The notes under the pieces are model-generated. The model did not search any database. It worked only from the letters and a program-made list of their open reading frames with translations, and was not told the origin of the DNA. This document shows, one piece after another, positions 1 to 6,697 of a stretch of DNA of 6,745 nt. The position numbers and the translations under genes are program-made. The first letter of the stretch is position 1; the number at the start of each line of letters is the position of its first letter. The DNA lies in contig JAJZZU010000145.1 in NCBI GenBank assembly GCA_021797365.1, forward strand, positions 1 to 6,745, in the 5' to 3' direction. Source of the DNA: Pseudomonadota bacterium (lineage in GTDB: Bacteria > Pseudomonadota > Gammaproteobacteria > Acidiferrobacterales > Acidiferrobacteraceae).

Positions 1-57
1 TATCATCTGGACGACCGCGTCCTGATCCATGGCCGGCGTACCGTCGTTTTCCGCTAG
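1..57 (+). CDS. Possible C-terminal end of a gene entering from the left (partial)
   Basis: Reading from base 1 gives 18 sense codons, YHLDDRVLIHGRRTVVFR, followed by TAG at 55-57. The peptide has the alternating hydrophobic and charged look of a real beta-strand-rich C-terminus, and its third codon positions are mostly G or C. It lies on the same strand as the two glycosyltransferase genes further right, so it could be the end of another polysaccharide gene. I do not recognise the family, and 18 residues are too few to decide. A second frame, starting at base 3, is also open to about base 200 but reads as low-complexity Pro/Arg/Ser/Thr sequence, so I prefer the first frame. Confidence 0.3.
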   Translation, partial: YHLDDRVLIHGRRTVVFR

Positions 58-804
58 ACCCCGAGGCCCGAGACAGGATGCGCCATACCCCATCGGCTGG
101 ACGAACCCGATGGCGCCTGCCCTCCGCTACCTCTCACGTCACGACAGGCACCCCCGCCACCGACGATCCCTGCAGTCCTGATCGCGCGATCCCCTGATAC
201 GCGGGCCGCACGGTGTGCCATCTATCCACCGGGCATAGCCGCCGTCACAATGCGCGACAAAGATCGAGGATACGATCTCATTCACCGGATCGGTCGCCAT
301 CCACATCCCAGCGCGCAAAGGCCCGATGACCGGGAAGGCATCGTGCCCGCGCCTCGCCATCCTTGCCGACAAGTGCAAGCCGCGCAATGGGCCTACTGTG
401 ACCCTATACTGACGATCCTCGCGGAGGGTGCGCAAGCAGCCCTCGTCCCGGTTATGACGAACTCGGCCGTTTCACCGACCGCCGGTCTTGCCGCACCACC
501 CCCTACCACGTGACAATCGTCCGCAGCTGTAACGCCAATGCTACAGCACGATTCGCGAAGCCCTGGATGGGCTGTTTGGATAATCGCCGAAACAGGGCCA
601 CCCCAACCGACAAGGACGACACGACGATGCCCACCAAGACCGAAACGCCCCTTACCCACCGACCCGATAGGTACGGATATACCCTGGCCTAGCGTATAGG
701 CCGATAGACCGTTACAGCGACCCATGCCCGTTTTGACAGCGCTGGCGATGAATCCTGAGGCTTTAAGGACCCTCCCCGCACAGCCGCGTCGATCCCTGGC
801 AGGC

Positions 805-839
805 CCGGACTGATAACAGGTGGGGCGCCCCGGGTCCGG
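805..839. repeat. Nested inverted repeat upstream of the large glycosyltransferase gene
   Basis: CCGGAC at 805-810 pairs with GTCCGG at 834-839. Between them lies the perfect 10-base palindrome GGGGCGCCCC at 822-831. It sits about 100 bases before the start codon at 941, where an operator or a structured leader could lie. There is no T-run after it, so it is not an ordinary intrinsic terminator. In DNA this rich in G and C, short palindromes also arise by chance, so any role is unproven. Confidence 0.3.
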
Positions 840-930
840 CATAGGACTCACGGCCGATGACAGGCCGCATACGGGATGCTCTCATACCGCCAAAGCGGGA
901 TGTCCGAGGTGTGCCGTCATCCATCCTTGC

Positions 931-935
931 AGGGG
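931..935 (+). promoter_or_regulatory. Ribosome binding site that fixes the start of the large enzyme at 941
   Basis: AGGGG lies 5 bases before ATG at 941, a good Shine-Dalgarno match and spacing. The same frame is open further upstream to an ATG at 857, but that start has only a weak AGGA 10 bases ahead, and the extra 28 residues do not look like methyltransferase sequence. The site forms the left half of the perfect palindrome AGGGGCCCCT (931-940), which abuts the start codon. Confidence 0.7.
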
Positions 936-940
936 CCCCT

Positions 941-3900
941 ATGAACGAGATCTCGCATATCTACCATCGCAACGCCGTCGACCCCCACGGCAACGACAGC
1001 CTCGCCAAGATCGCCCAGCAGATCGCACCCGCGACCAAGGTGCTGGATGTCGGGTGCGCCGTGGGGCGCCTGGGACAGCACTTGAGCGAAGCCCGGCACT
1101 GTATCGTTGATGGCATCGAAATCAACCCCGAGGCGGCGGCCCTGGCGCGACCCTATTATCGCGATGTCTGGGAACTCGACGTGGAGGACGCCCGGATGCT
1201 CTCGCACCTGGGCGACCGACGATACGATGTCGTGGTCTGCGCCGATATCCTCGAACACCTGCGTGAACCGACGGATTTCCTAAGGCGCATCAAACCCCTG
1301 CTTACGGATCACGGCCGACTGCTGGTGTCGGTACCCAATATCGCCCACGGGGGTGTGATACGGGAGCTCATGTCTGGGGATTTCCGGTATCGCGACGAAG
1401 GCCTCCTGGATCGTACGCATCTCCGGTTCTTCACGAGAGAAAGCTTTCTGCGCACGCTTGCGGAGGCCGGGTGGCGGGGGCAGGTCGTCGACCACACGGT
1501 CCTGGATATCCAGCACACGGAGTTCGCGCACCCGCCAGGGCATCACGAGAAGATACCGCAATTGCTGTGGCAGACCCTACTCCCCGAGATTCCGGACGCC
1601 GCAGTCTATCAATTCGTCATGGAGGCCGTCCCCGAGGAATATGCCCTGCCGGCGCCCCGAAAGGGATCGGACCTGAGCCCGCCGCGCCCTTCCATTGGCG
1701 TAGCGGTCTATTGGCGGGACGTCCATGAGGATTATTGCGAGACACGACGGGCCGCACGGCCGTTGCCCCTCGGCTCCGGGCCCCATACCCTGCGCCTGCG
1801 ACTGCCCGCGACCCCCACCAAACGCCGCCTGAGACTCGACCCGGGCGATTGGCCGTGTTATCTGCGCCTCCATGACCTTGCGCTCTATCGCGGACCGCGC
1901 GCCCTCTGGGTATGGGACGGCCGGCGCGAATCGCTGTTCGGGGAATCCCGGCGGGGGCTATCGCCCTCTGCGTCATTGGACACCGGGGTCGGGCTGTGGC
2001 TGTGGGATAACGACTCCTGGATCGAATTGGCGATCCCGGAAGAGTTCGTCGCCCATGCCGATACCATAGCGGTACGATTGTCCACTCCGCCTACGCACGG
2101 CGATGCGCTCGGCGCGCTCGAGGGCTGGCTTGCGCTATATGCCCAAAACCCGGAACGACCACCCCTGAAGCAGCTCCAGGCCGCACAGAAGGATCTGGAG
2201 ACGACCCGCGCCACCCTCCAGCAGATCACCACCTCCCGATCCTGGCGCCTCACAGAGCCCCTCCGGCGCACGGCGACGCGGTTGCGCGCCGCCCGGCAGG
2301 CGCTCATAGGGGGTCCGCCGCAACGCATGCAGCGGCGCGCACTCGCCAAATCCCTGCTCCATCGCCTACCGCTGCCGGCGCGTGCCAAGGACGCGCTGGC
2401 CGTCTGGGGGCGAAGCGCCTACAGAAACCTGCTCGAGCAGGACTACGCGCTGTGGGTGCGGCGCTACGATACCCTGACCGATGCGGATCGCGGCGCCATC
2501 CGCCGCCAGATCGCCTCCTGGACCCACCCGCCCATGATCTCGGTGATCATGCCGGTCTACAATGCCCCGCCGCGTTTTCTGCAAGCCGCCATAGACTCGG
2601 TCCGCCATCAGCTCTATCCGCATTGGGAGCTTTGCATCGCAGACGACGCCTCCCCGGACCCGCGCGTGCGCCGCATTCTGCAGGATTACGCGAAGCGCGA
2701 TACCCGGATCCGTGTCCACTTCCGGGCCAAGAACGGCCATATCTCGCGCACCTCGAACGATGCCTTGGCCATGGCCACGGGCGAGTTCATAGCGCTCCTG
2801 GACCACGATGACCTGCTGGCCGAACACGCCCTCTACTGGGTGGCCGCGGAGATCCTGCACCATCCGCATGTCGATCTGCTCTATAGCGACGAGGACAAGG
2901 TCGACGTGCGCGGCACACGCCACGATGCCTATTTCAAGCCCGATTGGAACCCGGACCTGCTCTTAGGCCAAAACTATGTCAGCCATCTTGGGGTATACCG
3001 TCGCGAGCGCGCGCTCGCCATCGGCGGATTCCGTGCAGGCTACGAGGGCAGTCAGGACTGGGACCTGGTGCTGCGCTTCACGACAGGGCTTGATGCCCAC
3101 AAGATCCGCCATATCCCGGCGGTCTTGTACCACTGGCGCACCCTGCCCAATTCCACCGCCGCCTCGCTCGACGCCAAGCCCTACTGTATCGAGGCCTCAC
3201 GCAAGGCGGTACAAGAATTCCTGAGCACCGAGGGCGCGCGGTTTGCCATGGACGCCGTATGTAACGGTGTCCATCATCTGCCGAGGCTGTCGGTCAAAGG
3301 CCGCCCCACCGTAAGCCTCATCATCCCCACCCGCAATGGTGTCGATGTCCTGCGGACCTGCCTGAACAGTCTCGAGCGGACCGTTTATCCGGATCGGGAG
3401 ATCGTGGTCATCGACAACCAGAGCGACGACCCCGAGACCCTGACCTATCTGGCAAGCTTAAAGCGCGAGGGGCGTATCACACTCCTGCACTACGATGCGG
3501 AGTTCAATTATGCACACATGCACAACTGGGCGGTACCGCAGTGCTCGGGGGAATTTCTGTGTCTTCTCAACAATGACACCGAGGCCATCGCACCCGAGTG
3601 GCTCGCGGAGATGGTCGCCCATGCCCAACGCCCCGGAGTTGGCGCGGTCGGGGCCAAGCTCCTCTACCCCGACGGTACCATCCAGCACGGCGGAGTGGTC
3701 CTCGGTATCGGCGGGATCGCAAGCCACCTCCACAAGCATGTCGGCGGCGACAGCGGCGGGTATTTCGGCCGGGCGGCCCTCATCCAGACCGTTACCGCCG
3801 TGACCGGGGCCTGCCTTGTCATGCGCAAACAGCATTGGGAGGCCTTGGGGGGCATGTCGGAAAATCTCCCCGTGGCCTTCAACGATGTCGATCTGTGCCT

Positions 3901-4684
3901 GCGTCTGCGCGAGGCCGGCTACCGGAACGTCTGGGTACCGCAGGCGGTCCTCTACCACCACGAGTCCAAGTCGCGGGGGGACGAGCGGACACCGGCAAAC
4001 CGTAAGCGCTTCGCCTCGGAATGCGCCTATATGCAATGGCGGTGGGGTCCGATGTTCGCAAGCGACCCCGGCTATAACCCAAACTTAAGTCTCGACCATG
4101 AACAGTTCGACCTCGCCAAACCGCCGCGTACCCCCAAACCCTGGCATGGCGCCCCGTCGATTATCGATGTCCCGTATGGCGCCCCGAACACCGAACCTGC
4201 CCCTGTCGACCTGCGCCCAGACACACCGATCGAGGCGCGCTTTGCCATACCGCATGCCGTCACCGGCACCCTCCATGGCCTGGATATCCTGGTCGGGACC
4301 CGTGCGGGGCCGTGCGACGGCACGCTCGTCCTTACCATCAAAGACGGCCTGGGGCACACCGTCGAGGCGCGGGGATCGCTCGCATCGCTGACGGATAACG
4401 CCGCCCGGCCCCTGCCGCTGCCGCTCGACGGTGAAGGCCTGGCCTTGATGGGGCAGGAGGGGCTCACGATCCGCATGCATCTGGAGGATACCGTCCACCC
4501 CCTGACCCTATACGCCTATCCCGTGAATGCGCGCTGGAGCCATGGCATCACAGGACACGACGATATGGCATTGCGCATTCGCCTCCATGTCACCATGACG
4601 ACCGAGTTATATCCCGATGCCGATGCCGCACGACACACCCCATCAATGTGCGCGGACTTCAACACGCGTCCATCGCCGGCTTGA
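941..4684 (+). CDS. Methyltransferase / tandem family-2 glycosyltransferase fusion protein (1247 aa), surface polysaccharide synthesis
   Basis: A large cytoplasmic enzyme, probably acting at the inner membrane on a lipid-linked glycan; no signal peptide or membrane segment is visible. Residues 30-180 form a class I SAM-dependent methyltransferase: motif I LDVGCAVGRLG (35-45), acidic E60, DILEHLREP (102-110), LLVSVPNIAH (127-136), and the LLDRTHLRFFT stretch (155-165) common in glycan-cluster methyltransferases. Residues 250-400 are beta-rich and unclassified (LRLDPGDW at 297-304). A short coiled coil (407-430) leads to SRSWRLTEPLR, a typical linker before glycosyltransferase domains. The first GT2 domain spans 532-760: SVIMPVYN (534-541), DD 568-569, DHDD (621-624), QDWD (705-708). 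The second spans 790-1010: SLIIPTRNG (792-800), D825, NND (877-879), FNDVDLCLR (980-988). Both keep the expected nucleotide-, metal- and base-binding residues, so both may be active. Residues 1090-1215 are another beta-rich region. Donors, acceptor and methylation site are unknown. The ATG at 857 is an alternative start. Confidence 0.93.
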   Translation: MNEISHIYHRNAVDPHGNDSLAKIAQQIAPATKVLDVGCAVGRLGQHLSEARHCIVDGIEINPEAAALARPYYRDVWELDVEDARMLSHLGDRRYDVVVCADILEHLREPTDFLRRIKPLLTDHGRLLVSVPNIAHGGVIRELMSGDFRYRDEGLLDRTHLRFFTRESFLRTLAEAGWRGQVVDHTVLDIQHTEFAHPPGHHEKIPQLLWQTLLPEIPDAAVYQFVMEAVPEEYALPAPRKGSDLSPPRPSIGVAVYWRDVHEDYCETRRAARPLPLGSGPHTLRLRLPATPTKRRLRLDPGDWPCYLRLHDLALYRGPRALWVWDGRRESLFGESRRGLSPSASLDTGVGLWLWDNDSWIELAIPEEFVAHADTIAVRLSTPPTHGDALGALEGWLALYAQNPERPPLKQLQAAQKDLETTRATLQQITTSRSWRLTEPLRRTATRLRAARQALIGGPPQRMQRRALAKSLLHRLPLPARAKDALAVWGRSAYRNLLEQDYALWVRRYDTLTDADRGAIRRQIASWTHPPMISVIMPVYNAPPRFLQAAIDSVRHQLYPHWELCIADDASPDPRVRRILQDYAKRDTRIRVHFRAKNGHISRTSNDALAMATGEFIALLDHDDLLAEHALYWVAAEILHHPHVDLLYSDEDKVDVRGTRHDAYFKPDWNPDLLLGQNYVSHLGVYRRERALAIGGFRAGYEGSQDWDLVLRFTTGLDAHKIRHIPAVLYHWRTLPNSTAASLDAKPYCIEASRKAVQEFLSTEGARFAMDAVCNGVHHLPRLSVKGRPTVSLIIPTRNGVDVLRTCLNSLERTVYPDREIVVIDNQSDDPETLTYLASLKREGRITLLHYDAEFNYAHMHNWAVPQCSGEFLCLLNNDTEAIAPEWLAEMVAHAQRPGVGAVGAKLLYPDGTIQHGGVVLGIGGIASHLHKHVGGDSGGYFGRAALIQTVTAVTGACLVMRKQHWEALGGMSENLPVAFNDVDLCLRLREAGYRNVWVPQAVLYHHESKSRGDERTPANRKRFASECAYMQWRWGPMFASDPGYNPNLSLDHEQFDLAKPPRTPKPWHGAPSIIDVPYGAPNTEPAPVDLRPDTPIEARFAIPHAVTGTLHGLDILVGTRAGPCDGTLVLTIKDGLGHTVEARGSLASLTDNAARPLPLPLDGEGLALMGQEGLTIRMHLEDTVHPLTLYAYPVNARWSHGITGHDDMALRIRLHVTMTTELYPDADAARHTPSMCADFNTRPSPA

Positions 4685-4887
4685 AGGACGCTGCGCCTAT
4701 GGCCCATGCGAGCGGCAGGGCGTGTTACAAGCGCCGGTCCTGCCTCATCCGTTCCCGAGATCACAGCCCCATTCGACCGGCGGCAGGGGCACCCTCATCG
4801 CGTGGGGAATTGCGAGGCGCGGTCGATTCGGTCGGCCATTTTCGGACAACCGCAGAGAAAGGCCGTCGCACACGAGTCCCGACACCC
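4685..4887 (+). other. Spacer between the two glycosyltransferase genes
   Basis: About 200 bases separate the stop of the large gene from the ribosome site of the next. The frame of the second gene stays open back to an ATG at 4706, but that 65-residue extension is Arg/Pro/Ser-rich, has no glycosyltransferase motif and lacks a clear ribosome site, so I treat it as non-coding. No convincing -35/-10 pair or hairpin with a T-run was found. The two genes may be co-transcribed despite the gap, or the second may have its own unrecognised promoter. Confidence 0.5.
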
Positions 4888-4894
4888 AGGGAGG
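4888..4894 (+). promoter_or_regulatory. Ribosome binding site that fixes the second glycosyltransferase start
   Basis: AGGGAGG, a strong Shine-Dalgarno sequence, lies 6 bases before ATG at 4901 and 9 bases before a second in-frame ATG at 4904. This settles the start at 4901 (or one codon later) rather than the open-frame ATG at 4706. The family's N-terminal beta-strand motif then begins near residue 20, as expected. Confidence 0.75.
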
Positions 4895-4900
4895 CGGCAC

Positions 4901-5866
4901 ATGATGCATGAAGCACACGACAATGTCCGGTGCACCCATACCGGCGGAGCCGACACGGTTGCCATCCTGCTATCGACCTACAACGGTGAGGCCTACCTCG
5001 CAGACCAGCTCGCGAGCTTGGAGCGTCAGACATACCCGTATTGGCGCCTCATCTGGCGCGACGACGGCTCGAGCGACCGCACGCGCGCCCTAATGAGCGA
5101 GTTTGGCGCGCGCGTCGGCAAGGCCCGCTGCCATGAGCTTACAGCGCCTTCGGGACGGCTCGGTGTGCTCGAAAGCTACATGACACTCGTGCGGGCGGCA
5201 CAGGGATATCCGTTCGTCGCCTTCGCAGACCAGGATGATGTCTGGCTGCCGGAAAAGCTCGCCCGCGCTGCCCATGTCCTGCACGGCATCACGGATCGCC
5301 CGGCGCTTTACTGCGGTCGACAAAGGCTCGTCGATCGCGACCTGCGGCCGCTGCGCGCGTCGCCCGCCTTTTGCGCCGACCTCCCTTTTCCCGCAGCGCT
5401 CGCGCAGAATATCGCCACCGGCTGCACCATCCTTTTGAACCGCCTGGCCGCAGACATCATCGCCCGATCGCGGCCTCCGAAGATCTCCCTCCATGATTGG
5501 TGGTCCTATATCGTCGTGTCCGCCCATGGCGGACCGGTGTTCTTCGACCAGGAACCCTACATCCTCTATAGACAGCACCCCCACAACACCATCGGCTGCG
5601 CAAGTATCGCGACGCGCATCCGCCGGATGCTCCACAAAAAGCCCTCCCAGGTCCTGCAGGCCATCGATGCCCACGCCCAAGCGCTACAGGACTCCATCCC
5701 CACCCTTCCCCCGGAAACCGCCGACAAGCTCAAGCGCCTGAGGGCCACCTTGCGCATGCCCTACATGACGAGACTGGCATTTGCCTTGAAGCTCGATCTG
5801 CGTCGGCAGAGCTGGACCGAGAGCGTGCTTATGGCCTTGCGAACCACTACCGCGCGACTACCATAA
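4901..5866 (+). CDS. Family-2 glycosyltransferase, rhamnosyltransferase-like (321 aa)
   Basis: A single-domain GT-A fold glycosyltransferase expected to move a sugar from a nucleotide donor to a growing lipid-linked O-antigen or capsule chain on the cytoplasmic side. Visible motifs in order: VAILLSTYNGEAYL (20-33), first strand and nucleotide site; WRDDGSSDRT (52-61), where D54/D55 contact the nucleotide; FADQDDVWLPEKL (108-120), carrying the metal-binding DxD-type motif; NIATGCTILLNR (170-181); HDWW (198-201), holding the probable catalytic-base Asp; YRQHPHNTIG (223-232). The DQDDVW, HDWW and YRQHxxN combination is that of family-2 enzymes often annotated as alpha-L-rhamnosyltransferases, and about 320 residues is a usual length. 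The donor is not proven, since fucose- and other deoxyhexose-transferases share these motifs. The basic C-terminus (RIRRMLHKK, 239-247, onward) could aid membrane association. It lies on the same strand as the methyltransferase/glycosyltransferase fusion and probably acts on the same glycan. All key residues are intact. Confidence 0.92.
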   Translation: MMHEAHDNVRCTHTGGADTVAILLSTYNGEAYLADQLASLERQTYPYWRLIWRDDGSSDRTRALMSEFGARVGKARCHELTAPSGRLGVLESYMTLVRAAQGYPFVAFADQDDVWLPEKLARAAHVLHGITDRPALYCGRQRLVDRDLRPLRASPAFCADLPFPAALAQNIATGCTILLNRLAADIIARSRPPKISLHDWWSYIVVSAHGGPVFFDQEPYILYRQHPHNTIGCASIATRIRRMLHKKPSQVLQAIDAHAQALQDSIPTLPPETADKLKRLRATLRMPYMTRLAFALKLDLRRQSWTESVLMALRTTTARLP

Positions 5867-5888
5867 GGGCCCGCGACAGCTCTTTTGC

Positions 5889-6363
5889 TTATTCTGGCGA
5901 TCGTGATCGCGGCTTGTGGCGCTCGAGGGTCTCGCGAACGACAGGGAGGATAACCACAAGATTGTTGGTCGTGAGATTACCCTCCTGGCATTGTCGAATG
6001 TTCTGTGGATTGGCCGGCCATATGCGGGTCGATCTGCGAGAGGTCGCGCGTGCCGGCGACCCGGAAGATCACGGTACGGGAACCGGCCATAACCGCGGGC
6101 TGCACCCTGGACCGCCCGAACATTGGCCTGCGTTCAGGGCTTCGAGAAAACCCTTGGTGGCGCGGACCTGCGTCCAGCCCCCTTCGAGATGAGCGCACAC
6201 AGGCGGCCGACGGCCGTCAGGGACTCACCCTTTGGGCAGGCGACGCGCACCATTGCCGACGCATCGCACGTACGACGTTGACCGGCATGCGCTTGCGAAT
6301 TTCTGGCAGCGGCTCGCGATACACCCGCACCTCCGCAGCGCGTTCCGTGGTCGCATCCGCCAT
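5889..6363 (-). pseudogene. Decayed minus-strand gene, family unknown
   Basis: Protein-like stretches follow one another on the minus strand, each in a new frame, with mostly G/C third positions. They are: MADATTERAAEVRVYREP and on to PVNVVRAM (from 6363 to about 6262); MVRVACPKGESLTAVGRL then CALISKG (6253-6179); GWTQVRATKGFLEALNAGQ (6179-6123); AVMAGSRTVIFRVAGTRDL then SQIDPHMAG (about 6093-6013); NPQNIRQCQEGNLTTNNL and on to RHKPRSRSPE with TAA at 5889-5891. Joining them needs four frame changes. One falls in a run of five Cs on the plus strand (6178-6182), a typical slip site. The longest intact piece, from ATG at 6361-6363 to TGA at 6217-6219, is 48 codons. I do not recognise the family. 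Sequencing errors rather than decay could explain one shift but hardly four. Confidence 0.45.
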
Positions 6364-6547
6364 CAAGACCTCGAGGACATGGGGCGGCAGTGAGCGCGCG
6401 AGAACTCTACAGGGACGTCCCTCGCGGGCCCTGCAAGATCGGATGGCACTTCTACTCGGCCCGTCGCGTGAGGTCCAGGGCCTGCAAGGCCTCGGCGATC
6501 ACGGGGCACTGATCGCAGGGGGCTGGGCGTTGGGAAACGAGCGCGCC

Positions 6548-6566
6548 GCCCCCACACGGAGGGGGC
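6548..6566. repeat. Stem-loop 1 of a three-hairpin cluster
   Basis: GCCCCC (6548-6553), loop ACACGGA (6554-6560), GGGGGC (6561-6566): a 6-bp stem. Its 17-base core CCCCCACACGGAGGGGG is repeated exactly at 6594-6610, 45 bases further on. The flanking bases differ between the copies. Confidence 0.7.
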
Positions 6567-6570
6567 ATTG

Positions 6571-6586
6571 CCGGCCGAACGGCTGG
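6571..6586. repeat. Stem-loop 2, between the two identical hairpins
   Basis: CCGGCC (6571-6576), tetraloop GAAC, GGCTGG (6581-6586): a 6-bp stem with one G-T wobble. It is separated from the hairpins on either side by exactly four bases (6567-6570 and 6587-6590). Its sequence is unlike theirs, so the cluster has the hairpin-linker-hairpin build of a compound repeat. Confidence 0.55.
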
Positions 6587-6590
6587 TTGT

Positions 6591-6613
6591 CCACCCCCAC
6601 ACGGAGGGGGTGG
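6591..6613. repeat. Stem-loop 3, second copy of the 17-base hairpin core
   Basis: CCACCCCC (6591-6598), loop ACACGGA (6599-6605), GGGGGTGG (6606-6613): a perfect 8-bp stem. The core and loop match stem-loop 1 exactly. The outer pairs are different bases (A-T and C-G here, G-C there) yet still pair, as expected if the structure is what matters. Confidence 0.7.
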
Positions 6614-6697
6614 CGACCCGACCCAATCCACGGCAAACGCGCCATGGCGCTTATGGACACCCTCGCCGTGCCGCAAGGGCAGGGGTCCGGGATTTTC

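Larger units (their letters stand above)
58..940. other. Long leader region without a supported gene
   Basis: About 880 bases between the possible gene end at the left edge and the start of the large glycosyltransferase gene. Open frames exist on both strands, but none shows a recognisable motif or a convincing ribosome site. The minus-strand frame over 139-435 and the minus-strand open stretch 503-688 look the most protein-like. The latter holds one hydrophobic segment (VLVGIVVSSLSVGVALF) followed by RR. Structural marks are two overlapping alternative 7-bp hairpins at 80-116, a lone TTGACA box at 733-738, a nested palindrome at 805-839, and a short hairpin (CCGC-CAAA-GCGG) at 887-898. The region may hold decayed genes and the promoter of the downstream gene. 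Confidence 0.55.

Noticed and set aside
80..116. Intrinsic terminator after the possible gene end at 57
   Set aside because: Two alternative 7-bp stems exist (80-86 with 110-116; 90-96 with 107-113), but no T-run follows either.
139..435. Minus-strand 98-codon open frame as a gene
   Set aside because: No recognisable motif, no clear ribosome site, and a C-terminal half rich in Arg, Cys and Gly typical of chance frames in GC-rich DNA. It may be a remnant but cannot be supported.
857..940. Upstream ATG at 857 as the start of the large enzyme, adding 28 residues
   Set aside because: It has only a weak AGGA at 10 bases, the added residues do not resemble a methyltransferase N-terminus, and ATG 941 has a far better ribosome site.
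4706..4900. N-terminal 65-residue extension of the second glycosyltransferase
   Set aside because: Arg/Pro/Ser-rich composition, no family motif and no clear ribosome site, while AGGGAGG stands 6 bases before ATG 4901.
6548..6613. CRISPR array, because of two GC-rich palindromic repeats
   Set aside because: There are only two copies with a 17-base shared core and a 45-base period, flanks do not match beyond the core, the space between holds its own hairpin, and no cas gene is visible.
6452..6676. Minus-strand 74-codon frame with repeated PPPCGGG as a metal-binding peptide
   Set aside because: The repeated PPPCGGG is simply the translation of the repeated hairpin core. The codons before it are interrupted by a stop, and no ribosome site is seen.
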